In this document: positions 36,312 through 48,273 of the stretch, in pieces
Layout: each line of letters starts with the position of its first letter
Position numbering within the stretch: position 1 is the stretch's first letter
Position numbers and translations under genes: made by a program
Source: Armillaria gallica
Taxonomy: Eukaryota > Basidiomycota > Agaricomycetes > Agaricales > Physalacriaceae
Direction of reading: 5' to 3'
DNA: 64,000 bases
Assembly (NCBI GenBank): GCA_037576215.1
Contig: JBANDB010000008.1
Span: 2,542,001 to 2,606,000 of the forward strand
The notes under the pieces: generated by a model
Database searches by the model: none
What the model was told of the DNA's origin: nothing
Seen by the model: the letters and a program-made list of their open reading frames with translations, nothing else

Positions 36312-36429
36312 CACCGACACTTCCAAACCCAGCAAAGGCACTTTCCGGCATGCACATCGACGTTCTCACTAACTAACGCGCACCGCCTTCATAACCACGT
36401 GCCTCCCTTCTTCTTCACATCTAACCGTC

Positions 36430-37231
36430 ATGGGCAAATCACAATCCAAGCTCACCCCAGAACAGCTCCAGGATCTCCAGAAGAATACCTACTGTATGTC
36501 TACCCTTCATTTGCAGCACAGTGCTAATTACCTCCCAGTCGACAAGAAGGAACTCCAGCAATGGTACCAACTCCGATCATCATCTTCCATTATCTCATCC
36601 CCTCCAGGTACAAGGGCTTTCGCAAAGACTGCCCCTCAGGCCAGCTAGACAAGTCCGAGTTTAGCCGCATATACAAACAATTCTTCCCCTTTGGCGACCC
36701 CGCAGAATTCGCAGACTACGTCTTCAACGTTTTCGACGAGAACAAGAACGGCACCATCGATTTCAAAGAGTTCATATGCGCACTCAGCGTCACAAGCCGT
36801 GGCAGACTAGACGAAAGCTCAAATGTGCGTGCCATGCTCATCGCCTCTCATCGCTAACTCGCAGCAGGGGCCTTCCAGCTCTACGATCTCGATAAAGACG
36901 GCTTCATAACGTACGACGAAATGCTCCAGATCGTACAGTCCATATACAAAATGACGGGCGAGATGGTCAAGCTCCCCTCCGACGAAGACACCCCAGAAAA
37001 GGCACGTCCGTCCATCTCCACACCCTCTCTTGGCATTAATCCAGTGCGTCCAGCGGGTCGACAAGATCTTCCGTAATATGGACCGAGACAAGGATGCTAA
37101 ACTTACCTATGACGAGTTTGTCGAAGGCAGCAAGCAGGATCCTACGATCGTGCAGGTACGCGACCATTATCGATCTCATACCATCATTTCACCTTCCATA
37201 GGCACTATCACTCTACGACGGTTTGGTATAG
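36430..37231 (+). CDS. NCS1: Neuronal calcium sensor 1 / frequenin
   Basis: Myristoylated EF-hand protein that activates phosphatidylinositol 4-kinase at the Golgi and plasma membrane. The start [20 protein letters not shown] has the N-myristoylation glycine. Spliced sequence gives [20 protein letters not shown], then EF-hand loops [24 protein letters not shown] and [12 protein letters not shown], the three calcium-binding hands; EF1 has the usual CPSG change and is inactive. It ends with [10 protein letters not shown] on a small last exon, stop 37229-37231. Introns of about 45-60 nt follow TYF, QQW, ESSN, EDTPEK and IVQ. Length is about 190 residues, normal for the family. Confidence 0.95.
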
Positions 37232-37338
37232 CCCCTCGTACTCTCCATTCTGCTGTATTTTTCTTCGGACCGGATAACTGTTATCTCTGTTACTTATGCC
37301 AATGCGAATGTAGCTGTAAACTCATATATAGATCCAAT

Positions 37339-39223
37339 TTACACATTCCTCGTCCACACTTGTCTTCCTTTCACCCACGTACTTTGCACATACCCCTGCT
37401 TATCCAACACCACGAGATCCGCGTCAGCTCCCGGTCGCAGCGTTCCTTTTCGGTCCTCGATGCCCAAACACCTAAAAGAACATCAACAAAAATGACGAAT
37501 ACTTCATCTCCGACTCACTTGGCCGGGTTCACAGTTGCACACTTGATAGCTTGCCCCATATCACACCCAGTGAACCGAGTAAAATTCCGAACACACTTGT
37601 CCAGCGTCACAACACTGCCGATCATCAGAATCAAAGGTAAAATCCGTGAAAAGTAACACACCTTCCGGCGAGCGTGTTTGTCCCTTCGAGGTACAGCTTG
37701 TCCCCCTCCTTCACAAAGCGCTTACCGTCACGCCACTCGTGCACCCCATCTTGGAGGTGCGGATCTAAAATCTTCATAGCTATAGGGAGATATCAGTTAG
37801 AGCCCACAGCGGAATACGCAACTTCTCACCATCCGTGATGAGGATACACCCTTCCGGATACGCAGAGTAAGCCAACTGCACCCGCCACATCAATCACAGT
37901 ACACGGAGACCGGCGCTGATCTCACCCTAACAGAGTTGGGATGCGAGTGAATCCCATCAACGATCAGCTCGTAGAACGGCCTCGTAAAGTCCTTATTCTC
38001 GGCGGCCTTGGGCGAAGACCTCCTATGCGCGAACAGAGGCGTCTGGGGAGGAGTAACGACATCATCAAAGGCCTCCGAGCCAGGTACCGGCGTGCCCAGC
38101 TTGAGAGAGCTCGGCGCCGGCACCTGAATGGGCGAATATGTTATGGGCGAAAAGGGCGAGGCCAGGTGGGAGACGCCCCGAGAAGACCAATAATGGACGG
38201 GTCCCGGTGGTGCAACTGCGGCATCGCATTGAAGAGATGCGTGATAAGCCTCGCTCCGTTGCACACAGCAGCAGTCGCTATCTCCGAAGTAGCGATACTG
38301 AGATACGTCAGAGATCAGATAATCAATTAAGCACGGAAATCCTTACCTGTGTCCTATGGAATACACCACACCGCGCTTGTCGAGCTCGGAGACCGCTTGC
38401 ATGACGCCCTCGATCTCAGGAGCGGCAGTGATAATCCGCACGCCCACCGCGTCAGCCATGAGCCAGTCCTCGCTGTCCGCGAGGTTCACAGCGCCGTACA
38501 GCTCCTCGAAGGACCGGAAGCCGTCCTTGGCGGACAGGAGGAACGACGGAGCGTGCGCGCCGCGTTTGGCCATGTCGATGAACGGGCCCTCGGCGTGCCA
38601 GCCCAGCAGGTTCGCCGACGTCGGAGAGCAGTACGGCCGGAGCAGGCGGAGGAGGGTGGGATAGAGCGACCGTTCTTGGGTCTGTGAAACGTGCGTTGAG
38701 CCTGGGTAGGCCTAAGGCGAGAAAAGGTGCGTACGATGATTGTGGGGACTAGTCTGTGAAGGTGTTAGTGGAGGTCCATCGGGAGTTTTTGGTGTACCTA
38801 CGAAGTGACCCCTGTTTCGACGATCTTCTCTGCGACGGAAGCTAGGCCGTCTTTGTAGGCCTGCTCATCGCCGTCGAACACTGAGAAATCAAACCCATAG
38901 GCTCCGTTGATTTGGATGTCGATGAGGCCAGGACTGCGTAGGTATTCAGCAATTGCAGCTCTCGTTCAAGAAGAGCTACCTCAGGATGTTTCCGCCCAGG
39001 TCTATGACTTTGTCGGGCCTTTCTTTTCTGGAATAAAAGGTCCGCTATTATGTGAATAAGTATGCGAGGGTGAGGACGGCGCAATTCTTACCTGAGCATC
39101 CAAAATGACCCCTCGTACTTGGTCAATCCAGAGGTCCTTTTGAAGGAGAGTTCCATCCTCTTGAGGGAGGAGACAGTTAGTGAAGCAGACAAGACCGTTG
39201 GCAGAGGACATTGGCCTACCCAC
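37339..39223 (-). CDS. DAC1: N-acetylglucosamine-6-phosphate deacetylase
   Basis: Converts GlcNAc-6-phosphate to glucosamine-6-phosphate in amino-sugar catabolism; amidohydrolase fold. MGRPMSSANGLVCFTNCLLP opens it; the Met at 39211 is an alternative start. After splicing come VIDLGGNILSPGLIDIQING, GVTSLVPTII, LLGWHAEGPFIDMAKRGAHA, GVRIITAAPE, VYSIGH, NGARLITHLFNAMPQLHHRD, ELIVDGIHSHPNSVRLAYSA, CILITDAM, YLEGTNTLAGSVVTLDKCVR and GADADLVVLD. The HAEGPF, SIGH, HLFNAM and DGIHSHP motifs carry metal and substrate residues. A Ser/Pro-rich insertion (PLFAHRRSSPKAAENKDFTR) precedes DGIHSHP, as in other fungal members. Stop at 37339-37341 after QVWTRNV; it converges on NCS1 with 107 bp between. Confidence 0.92.
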
Positions 39224-39380
39224 GGCGCCTCAGCTGCCCTTTATCGCATCTCGGTGGCCCGTGATTGAGGGCTCAGAATTCACCATTCTTCGGGGTAACT
39301 TCAACTTGCACGCATGTGCGCGGCCGGACCAAAGTGATTTCGGCAAAAGCGGCAACGAAAGAAAGAAATAAAGATAAAAT

Positions 39381-40441
39381 TCAAAGTTTTCCGTACTTTC
39401 TCAGTACTCTATCTTCTACATCGTCCCCGACCCACGCGTACAGACCACTCGAGAATGCAAGATTATCCTTTTCCCCCTTGAACAGTTTGTTAAAGTCCTG
39501 TGGGCCTGGTTGGCCAGCACCTGCTGTGGCGAATGGAGAAGCCATCATAGTTTGAGAAGCATCTTGGGCAGCTGTTATCTCCTATGAGTGACCAGCGAAA
39601 TGAGACAGGTTCGTAGGACTCACCATTGTCGCTACCAAGTAGAATCCGGTAGAGCCCATTCAGTCCGAAAAAGTTCAAAAAGTACCACGACAGCGAAGAC
39701 ACCCATCGAACATCCATGTCGGGAGTTTCTATTCCTCGCTGAAGCATCGATTTGAATCCAAGCGTCAAAGGAATGGTAGCTTTACTGAAAGGAAAATCAG
39801 TTAAATCTACAAACCAAGTATTAAGCATACATACTGAGCACGAAGCCCTGGAAGAAAAAGTTGATCCATCCCATGATCACCATCTGCGGAACCATCATGA
39901 CCATCTGCGTCTTCATGCCCGCCATCATACCGTCCATGGCAGCGGGGTCCGTTATCGGGTTCGGAGGTGAACTAGGCGCCTCGCCCTCCTTCGTCGGCCC
40001 ATCCTTGAGATACACACCCGCCTCGAACGCGTCCGAAAGATGCTTAGAAATCGACTGGTAAAACACCGGCGGTATCGGCGAATACGCTGACGTAGCACGG
40101 AGGATCTGAGAGCGAGCTAGGGCTCGTCTGGAAACTTTACATGGATAATCAACAACAAGGACGAGGGAGAACACGTACTGTTCCCGGACCGCAGCGCGGG
40201 TGAGCTTTTTGGGTGCAGACTGGAGGAGGAGCACGACGTAATGCCGTAGGATGCCCACTAGAATCTGGAAGGGACCGTATAGTTACGGCGTTGGCGAGGA
40301 AAGGAACGCATACCATGACCAGAGTGATGGGAAACAGGACCCAGTCCCGTATCTGGGGGTCCAAGTACAGCGATCCCCTGCAAAGACATGAGAAGAAACA
40401 GCCAGCACGGTAGTGAGAAAGGCTCACGCAGAGTTGACCAT
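39381..40441 (-). CDS. EMC3: ER membrane protein complex subunit 3 (EMC3)
   Basis: Core insertase-like subunit of the ER membrane protein complex (YidC/Oxa1-like fold). ATG 40441 gives MVNSA, and an intron then joins GSLYLDPQIRDWVLFPITLV with ILVGILRHYVVLLLQSAPKK. SQILRATSAYSPIPPVFYQS and MMAGMKTQMVMMVPQMVIMG with INFFFQGFVL follow, then TIPLTLGFKSMLQRGIETPD, LSSLSWYFLNFFGL-type sequence (VSSLSWYFLNFFGLNGLYRI), and MASPFATAGAGQPGPQDFNK. It ends VEDRVLRKYGKL. All of these are strong EMC3 landmarks. Three membrane segments are visible. About five introns. Only 90 bp separate its start codon from that of VTI1 on the other strand. Confidence 0.94.
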
Positions 40442-40531
40442 GGTCGTTGAGAGACAAATGCCGAAAAAGGACACGCGTCATGAATTGATGCCTGCCACGC
40501 CCACTGCGCAGCTTGCCTCTGCTCTTCCATC

Positions 40532-41437
40532 ATGGACAACTCACCCACCTCCCTGTTCGACTCTTACGAGCAGGACTACAAGCAGCTCATCGACGCCCTA
40601 CGCCCCAAACTCGAGGGCGATGACAAGAGTGAAAATGCAGGTAAGGAACCCGCTGAAATTTCAATCCTTGGTGTCGAGTCCAACCCATGTCCCGGTAAGA
40701 GCAGCGTAAGGCTACACTACGAAGGGCGGAAATGGAACTAGACGAAGCCGACGAAATGGTCTGTTCAACCAGTCCTTCGCAACACATAACTCATTCTCAC
40801 TCTATTTAGGTATCCCAAATGGACATCGAAATACAAGGAATCCCCCAATCAATACGAGCGCAATACCAAACCCGCATGCGAGATGCCAAAGCCGAGCTCT
40901 CGCGGTACAAGAAACTCCTCAAGGAGCTCAACTCCCAACTCGTCCGCACCGCCCTACTCTCCGGACCCTCCTCCGCGTTCACTTCGTCAGACGAGCCATA
41001 CGGCGTCAGCGACCGCACACGACTGCTGGCTGGTACAGCACTTCTTGATGACGGAACGAAGCGACTGCAGGATTCCCATAGGATCGCGTTGGAGACGGAA
41101 GATCAGGGCGCTGATATCCTGATGAACCTGCGCACACAGAGGGAGCAGATTGAGAATTCGCGGAATGTTGTACGTGTGATCAGTGTTTGAGATTGGCGAG
41201 ATGTCTGAGGATGCGTGTAGCTTCAGCGGGCTGATAGTTCTATTGACCGTGCTTCCAAGACTCTCAAGGGCATGATACGAAGGTAACACTTTCTGGGTTC
41301 CTTGTATTCGCCACGTCCAACGCTCATCACAGTTTCTTCTAATTTCTAGGATGTATCAACAGCGTGTTGTAACCGGTGCCATTATCGGTGTTCTCGTACT
41401 TCTCATTATCATCATCGTCTGGGAGAAACTGAGTTGA
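40532..41437 (+). CDS. VTI1: v-SNARE Vti1
   Basis: Qb-SNARE for traffic between Golgi, endosomes and vacuole. Start 40532 (MDNSPTSLFDSYEQDYKQLI). Intron 40641-40699 is chosen because it joins SENA to EQRKATLRRAEMELDEADEM in frame. The N-terminal three-helix domain continues to MRDAKAELSRYKKLLKELN. After SDRTRLLAGTALLDDGTKRL comes the SNARE helix with its central glutamine (LRTQREQIENSRNVLQRADS), then SIDRASKTLKGMIRRM and a single C-terminal anchor (VTGAIIGVLVLLIIIIVWEK). Length about 225 residues, normal. Divergent promoter shared with EMC3. Confidence 0.95.
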
Positions 41438-41661
41438 TTGTTTCTCGTGTCATATACCCTTCACACCCCCCATATATATGTACGCGCGACACCCTTTCTT
41501 ATATCGATATCTGTATTTGTTATGCCTTATAGAAATCTATTCTGATAATACGGTATGTGTCCAACTGTTGTACATATAGCAACACAAGCTCTGACTCAAA
41601 AACGAACCAAGACAAGGAAAGTGGGATGAAGATTAACTATAAAAAGAGAGGTAGAATGCTA

Positions 41662-43569
41662 CTATACTGCATATCCGGTTCCCCCACCCCTTGTATCCTC
41701 ACCATAGCGCCCTCGCTGATTGTAATACACACCGTATGGATCATTCTGCTGTGAGGGGTACTGTTGATGCGTCCCGTGCGGCGGTGGATAGTCTTGAGCA
41801 TCATTATAGGCTAGCCCGCTAGACTGCTGAGGAGAATGCCGCCGTGAGTTGTCTGGACTTGCAACGGCACGCCCTTGATAGACATCGTGGGGATCATAAT
41901 TCACAGGCACTGCACCATATGGATTTGGCGGAGGCGCAGTTCCAGGGCGGTCTATGGAAATCTGGGACTGCTGACCGAATGGTGCAGCCGAGGTCGCTAG
42001 ATGAACTGTACTATCATTGTCATCGTCGTACATTCCTTGGTGGGGAGGTGGGTAGTTGTACAGTGAATCATCCCGACTGATAGTGCCTTGTGATTGGTTG
42101 TAATTGAGATAGGATCCGTTTTGGTGTGCTGACGCAGGGTTGAAGGCGGGCATTGGTGGAGGGTAGTCACCCTTGTCGGAATTGTAGTAATAGTAGTCTT
42201 GGGTATAGGTGCTGGCTGCTGGCCCGCGGGTGCGAAGGGAAGAACCATCGTCGAGGTCATCATCGACGGAGAGATTAGGAAGGGTTGGCTGGGGTAAAGG
42301 AGCTCCAACGACTTCGCCTTTCTTGTTCTTGAGGTGAGAGTAGTCGCCCATAGCTTCTAGCTTGGCATTCTTAGCTGCCTCTACCAAACGCTGTTTCTGT
42401 CTGCGTTTGATGACAGTGGTGATACGCTGCACAGCATGTCAACCTGTGCTCGTAACAAATTCGGCGTTATAACGTACCTTGTCAACTTTGTGACAGCAGT
42501 ATTCCTGCAGGGAATGTATGAGCGTTACTCAACAATACATGGGATGACACCACGTACCTTGAGGTTACCACGGATGTGGCAGAGCAGAGGAATGTAGCAT
42601 AATCCGGCAACAATCAAGAGTAACAAGGAACCGGCAAAGACAACGACGGTGAAGAAGGTCGTGACAGTCAAAATGGAGGTCGAAACACTGTTTCCGTTGA
42701 AGTATTTCGAAACATCATACCATTCGCCTTCTTTTTGGTGAGCGAGGTAGATGGCATAAAGCGTCAGCGCGTTGATGGTCTGACGCGGTCCATCAGCTAA
42801 CAGAACACGCTTCCAACCTGATCAACTGATGAGCAGTAGTCATAGAAAAGCGAGAGGTGCGCACTCTTGAAGGTAAAGAAGACAAAGAAAGCGAAGTCAT
42901 CGCTCGTCTTGGTAGAGTTGCTGATATGATCAAAAAAACAGAAGTGATCGTATGAGCCTGTGATTGATAGCTAGAATGAGGGACTAGCTGATGTATCAAG
43001 AACAATGGGACGAACGTAGGGAGTAGTAATTGTTGGCCATGACGTTAGTGAAAGCGTATGAGATGTCTCGACTGTTGATAATCTTTTTGGCCTTACGGGC
43101 CTCGTAACCCAGCTGTAACCCAGTCTTAAGGCAACGCAGATCCAACAAGAGGAGGCTCGGGCTCACCAGAAGGAAGGAGAATATGATGCACCCAACAAAG
43201 AGCCACTTTCCAGTGTTGAAAGGAATGGTAACACAGCCTATGTTCTCGCAACTGTTGAAAATTTCATTGGACCAACTGGACGTGGTCAGCATAGTGACGG
43301 CGGTAAAGATATCAGAGACGTAGACGAGGAAAGATTTCAGGACGATGATGTAGAGCCATAGGTACCTGGACACTGATGAATACTGGGAAAATGAAATCAC
43401 GAGAGACACGACATACTTTGCGCGCATGGCGAAGCCATTGTCTGTGAACTCCCGAGTGTCGACGAAATCAAACTAAACGGCGTGAGATACAGGATGGAGA
43501 TGACAGAAGGCGATGCACCTTGTGGTCGGGTACGACCTCTCGCTTCCATTTTGGACCACTGCAACACAT
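41662..43569 (-). CDS. KCH1: KCH-family fungal potassium channel (Kch1/Prm6-like)
   Basis: Plasma-membrane protein; in S. cerevisiae Kch1 and Kch2/Prm6 drive potassium influx and activate calcium entry during pheromone or ER stress responses. ATG 43569 gives MCCSGPKWKREVVPDHKFDF, with a Cys-Cys pair that could be palmitoylated. Next: FVDTREFTDNGFAMRAK, YLWLYIIVLKSFLVYVSDIF, TMLTTSSWSNEIFNSCENIG, PFNTGKWLFVGCIIFSFLL, YEARKAKKIINSRDISYAFT with NVMANNYYSLRS, then LADGPRQTINALTLYAIYLA and SILTVTTFFTVVVFAGSLLL with GNLKEYCCHKVDKRI. These match the family along its whole length. The last 220 residues are a Tyr/Pro/Gln-rich cytosolic tail. It is divergent from DRG1 with about 305 bp between starts. 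Confidence 0.9.
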
Positions 43570-43874
43570 TTTCTGTCTTGGGAACAGAAAGTAAAAGGCG
43601 ACGAGGAAAACGAGGTGTTATTGTAGAGTTTGGGGTAGTCAATTGCGAGGTCTCGTCTCGAATAAGGATATCGGGGAAGCGAGAGCGAACCAGTCGCTCT
43701 CAAGCTTAGTAGAGAGCGTCGACAACGAGGAACAAAAAGAATGGAGGGACGAGACTGGCGACGACACAGGACAACGCTGGACGGGCGATTGATGGTAAAG
43801 AAAGTGGTCGTCCTATTCGTTGTCACCCTTTGGTCAAGCGTTCGGCAAAGGCCGAGCCCTTCCCCTACAACACA
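43570..43874. promoter_or_regulatory. Shared promoter region of KCH and DRG1 genes
   Basis: A 305-bp stretch between divergent start codons. No obvious TATA box; no coding frame of a known family. Confidence 0.4.
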
Positions 43875-45680
43875 ATGACGACCGTTCAGAAAATAAAAGT
43901 ACGCTGTCTTTTCTATCCACAATACGTGACTAACGATGCATAGGAAGTCGAAGATGAGATGGTACGTTCGACATGATAATCAAAGAAATCTTCACCAACA
44001 TGCTCGTTTAGGCCAAAAGTGGGTTATATATTCGCTTAAGTTGTATTTCTTTCCTAATATTCCATTTCAGCCCAAAAAAACAAGGCTACTAGCTACCATC
44101 TCGGGCAGCTAAAGGCCAAGCTCGCGAAATTACGGCGAGAGCTCATCGCTCCTCCAGGTGGTGGAGGCGGTGGAGGCGGAGTAGGCTTCGATGTAGCGCG
44201 GTATACTCCATTCCCTAATCACAATGGCTGCAAACTGACACTGTATACAGGACGGGAATAGCCTCTGTCGGTTTCGTCGGGTTTCCTTCTGTGGGAAAGG
44301 TGTGCATGCGTAGATGCAGCATTACTTTTGATTAATATCTCTTCTAGTCAACACTGATGTCCAAGCTTACCGGGACACACTCCGAAGTCTCTGCTATTGA
44401 TTTCACAACGCTGACCACCGTTCCGGGGACCGTCAAGGTACATGGTGCCCCAATTCAAATATTGGATTTGCGTGAGTGGTCCGATAGACGTGTATACGCC
44501 GTGGCTGAACACGGCAGACAGCTGGTATCATTGAAGGAGCGAATGATGGACGTGGACGAGGTCGACAAGGTGAGCTTTGACATTTTGACCTCGTGCGGCT
44601 CGATTTCAACCCTTCTACAGTCATTGCTGGTATGGTGTCCGACATCCGATCAGATTTTCTGCTAAATGCATCCCGTACCAGTCGCGCGCACATGCAACCT
44701 CATATTTATCGTTCTCGACGTGCTAAAGCCTCTCGGTGATAAGAAGCTCATCGAATCTGAACTGGAAGGTTTTGGGATCCGATTAAATAAACGGCCACCT
44801 GCTATCCTTGTCCGCAGAAAGGAAAAGGGCGGCATCGCCATCACAAACACCGTTCCTCTGACGGACATCGATCACGATGAAATTAAGGCGATACTCAGCG
44901 AATACAAAATCAACAATGCTGATATCGCCATCCGAGAACCGGGCGCTACAGCGGACGATTTGGTGGACGTCATTGAAGGCAACAGGTTTGTGGCTCATTT
45001 ATCGCCTCGTGTCTCGCAACTCATCTTGACGTTAGAGTGTACATACCTGCTCTATATGTGAGTACCTTGAGATTTTTTAAATAATCATAAGGAGTAATTC
45101 AGAAATCCAGGTCCTGAATAAGGTGAGCGGATAACAGCCGCAGGGTCTCCGGTACTAACGCTCTCAAGATCGACGCAATATCGATTGAAGAGCTTGACTT
45201 ACTGTAAGAATGAAATGTCTACGAGCGGCCCACTGAGTGCTCACGATTCATCCAGGTATAAAATTCCGATGTCAGTGCCCATTTCGTCTCGAGAATGGAT
45301 GAATATCGACGAACTTGTCGAGAAAATGTGGGAAACCCTTAACTTGGTTCGAGTGTATACCAAACCACGGGGTCTGGCCCCCGATTACACCTCGCCTGTT
45401 GTACTTCGACGAGGGAAATGTACAGTCGGAGACTTCTGCAATTCAATACACAAGGAGATTCGCTAAACAGATGAAATAGTATGCTTCGACCATTAGTCCA
45501 AAGTCGCTTGTGCTGACATGATACCCGTAGTGCCATCGTATGGGGCGCCAGTGCCAAGCACTCTCGGGGCCAGAAAGTTGGACTAGAGCATGTACTAGAG
45601 GATGAAGACGGTGAGTTATATCTATTTATTATGTCATCATACTCATTTTTCGTGCAGTGGTGCACATATCAAAAAAATGA
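43875..45680 (+). CDS. RBG1: Developmentally regulated GTP-binding protein 1 (DRG1/Rbg1)
   Basis: TRAFAC-class GTPase that binds ribosomes with a DFRP partner. Starts [20 protein letters not shown] over three very short exons. [20 protein letters not shown] leads into the G domain: G1 FPSVGKST, G2 [16 protein letters not shown]3 [19 protein letters not shown]4 NKID. The helix-turn-helix insert and the TGS domain ([17 protein letters not shown], then TVGDFC) follow, ending EDEDVVHISKK. Residues such as [20 protein letters not shown] and [13 protein letters not shown] fix it as the DRG1, not DRG2, branch. Introns are frequent, including one inside the G3 Pro codon. Stop 45678-45680. Full length, no breaks. 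Confidence 0.95.
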
Positions 45681-47645
45681 TAGTGTTTGTTATGTCCTTG
45701 TTTACAAGAATTTGTAGCCCTAGTAAAATTTTACGTCTGTCTTACGATGTGTGTATGAAGTCGATTGCTTTTGAGGGACCTGATTTGGAACTGAGGATGT
45801 CCCGTTCATATTTTCAGCTCGCGGTATGTGGCTATATTAGGTTCCGCTCTTTTTCCCTTCGGTCACATCCATTCTTTGCTGCGCCATGATGTTGTGCTGA
45901 TGTTCATTTCTATATATTCGAGCTACAACTGCTACCCCAAAATCTTCAAAGATGTATCCCACCCTCTTCGGATCACCAACTTTTTTTATTCACTCGACCC
46001 CGAAAACCTATGCTCTGCTCAAGAAGTTCTTCGTCTCCGGCGGAGCTGTATGTCAGTCGAAAGCAATGTGTGGAAGACGTTGGGTCAGCCGACATTTCTT
46101 TACGACTCCATATGCGCCCCCAATGCTCGAAGATGGACACAGCCTTGGAGCGCAATCGGCTTGGAGTGTAAGCCGTTTGACCGCAACGTCGTAGCCCGGA
46201 GCGCCTTATCAGCGGTGCTATCGGCATTCAAGCAATGTTCGTCCAAAACTGTTCCCACCGCTCCAGTTAACACCAGTTCTCTGGGCAGGGCAGATGCCAA
46301 GTTCCTAATACGCTGTTCAATCCATTGAGTCGCCAGGCTTTACCGGAATTACCTCACCTTTGGACCCATAACCCAGTTTCTTTTTGAGCAGCACTTGTAG
46401 GAAGTAATCGGTGCCTTCACTAAAAACTGTCCGTTCCATAGCTCCAATAAGAGTTCTTTCTTTGGTACTATCAGCGCTCGTTTCCGCGTCCTCTAGCCCT
46501 TGATCGCTAGGTTCATCAGTTCTGGCGTGCTCCTTATCGGCATCGATGTCGACGCGCTTCCGTTTCCCAAGATACACTCCTTGATCTTTTGCCCCTGAAA
46601 ACTGCATATCTACGGACGTATTGCGCAACGACTGATCTATCATTTTGACCTGCAAGTAACTTAAGGCAATGCCATCAAATATGGACACGTCTATGGCACT
46701 CATCCTGATTCTTGTTACAGTTGTATTGAGTAAGTCTACTTACCCAGTGATTCCGTTACGGATACTACCATAAGCCGTACAAAAATGTCGCCCATGGTAT
46801 GATACCGTTAATGCCATATCTGGTGTCGGTACCATTATCCGTATACGGGCGAACTTTCAACGAAGAGGTCAAATATCTATCGTCGAAATGCGAGTATGAT
46901 TAGCTTCATTTAGGACATATTCACGTATATCGATGTTGATATAGTCCCCTACCACCCCTTCGATGATTGTACTTAACCCATATCAATACGGCCGTATTCT
47001 GTGTTGTCGGGGGTGCTCACGATACAGACCCGTATCTATATCTGCCGTATGTATCCACCGTAGTACAGATACATATACGGTGCACATCCGTACCAGTGGC
47101 AGTGAGGCTACAAGTTTCGAATAATGCAAGTCCACATTCACTGATCTTGTCACTGAGCACGTCTAAGAGGTAAGCCAATCTTGAATTGACGTTGGAATTA
47201 CTGATCAAGCGCGCCCGCAAATATAGTCCTGCATTTACGCGCACAATCGTCGAATCGGTCACGCAAGACACCACTGCGAGATGAAATCATGATATATGAT
47301 CTTCATAGTGCCTTGAAATCAAATTTGAAACACGTAAGTAGTAGTGCAAACTTAGCACATAACAGAATCACTTCAGGTTTTGATTCGTTGACTCAGATGC
47401 GAAAAAACCAAAGATTGGGATTTTGAAGGCGCTTATCATTATCTTGTTGTTGTGATGACATTGGAACATAGTCGGCGCGTCTCAGTTCCGCTGAATAGAG
47501 AATTTGCTCTGACAGTGATGCATTCATCCCGGAGGAAGATATCCCTAAGTTTACGCACAGTATTGCGACTCTAAAAGTGTGCGTTAGAGGATACTTGTGC
47601 CAAAAGTGAGGATGAAACGAGACCTATGCGATATGCCGGCGAGTA
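45681..47645. other. Gene-poor stretch of about 2 kb
   Basis: Apart from the weak minus-strand frame at 46317-46703, I see no supported gene. Around 46760-46860 and 46970-47100 the sequence is rich in near-palindromic CCGTATAC/GTATACGG-like words. A plus-strand open frame at 45828-46328 has no recognisable features. Confidence 0.4.
46317..46703 (-). CDS. Possible small orphan protein (128 codons)
   Basis: Not recognised. Open frame MSAIDVSIFDGIALSYLQVK to IPVKPGDSMD. The middle is charged and has a basic patch (GKRKRVDIDADKEH) followed by acidic residues; the end (TDYFLQVLLKKKLGYGSKGE) could be a helix. No intron borders are needed. It could be a lineage-specific gene, the last exon of something decayed, or chance. 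No neighbour supports it. Confidence 0.2.
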   Translation of the reverse strand: MSAIDVSIFDGIALSYLQVKMIDQSLRNTSVDMQFSGAKDQGVYLGKRKRVDIDADKEHARTDEPSDQGLEDAETSADSTKERTLIGAMERTVFSEGTDYFLQVLLKKKLGYGSKGEVIPVKPGDSMD

Positions 47646-48273
47646 CTAGGGAATCGCCCCTGCATCAATAGTCATAGTTGCTAATTGACCATCAGCATCT
47701 TCAATAGTGACATCAATCTTGTCAAGAGTCGGCTCTGTCTCGTTCCTTAGATCCTCATCCGCCTCTTCATTTGGACCGTTGTCGGTCTCGAGGTTCATGA
47801 CTTCAACAAACCACTTGGCGCCTTCGTCCCATCCAGCAAACTCCGCCTCTGCCAGGGGCGAATGCCCGGCCGCATTTTTTATGTCAATGAGATCAACACC
47901 TGGACCACCTGGGAATTGAACGAGTTTTTGAGCGCATGCAAGATGGGAATTGAGAGCGGCCCAATGTAGTGGCGTCGACTGCGCCGCGTTTTTTTCGGAG
48001 AGCAGTGACGGAGGTATGATCGGAAGGAGGTAGTCTAAGAGATCTACGAATGGCGGGGTAAAGATGAGGTCGGAACAGGGAAAGTGGTGCTTCACCCGCG
48101 TGCCCATTCCCGCATATCATGTGTAGAACCGTGTTGCCATTATCATCTCTGATTCCCGAGAGCGTTTCGGCGCCGTACTTGGCTGCGAACAGCTGGACGT
48201 CTTCAATATCACCATATCGGCACGAAAGAAGAAGTTCGTCTTTGTCGGCCGCGGTAGGAATATTAGTGGTCAT
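47646..48273 (-). CDS. Ankyrin-repeat protein, Yar1-like
   Basis: Small ankyrin protein of about 190 residues; S. cerevisiae Yar1 of similar design protects ribosomal protein uS3 (Rps3) before assembly. Start ATG 48273 (MTTNIPTAADKDELLLSCRY). One intron lies after CGNGHA and continues DLLDYLLPII. Repeats: GDIEDVQLFAAKYG; DNGNTVLHMICGNGH; AAQSTPLHWAALNSHLACAQ; AAGHSPLAEAEFAGWDEGAK. The C terminus is acidic (NGPNEEADEDL), matching the Yar1 arrangement. An alternative is another small fungal ankyrin protein of unknown role. No frame problems. Confidence 0.75.

Noticed and set aside
38138..38687. Plus-strand open frames opposite the GlcNAc-6-P deacetylase exons
   Set aside because: Antisense shadows; the minus strand carries the clear enzyme motifs.
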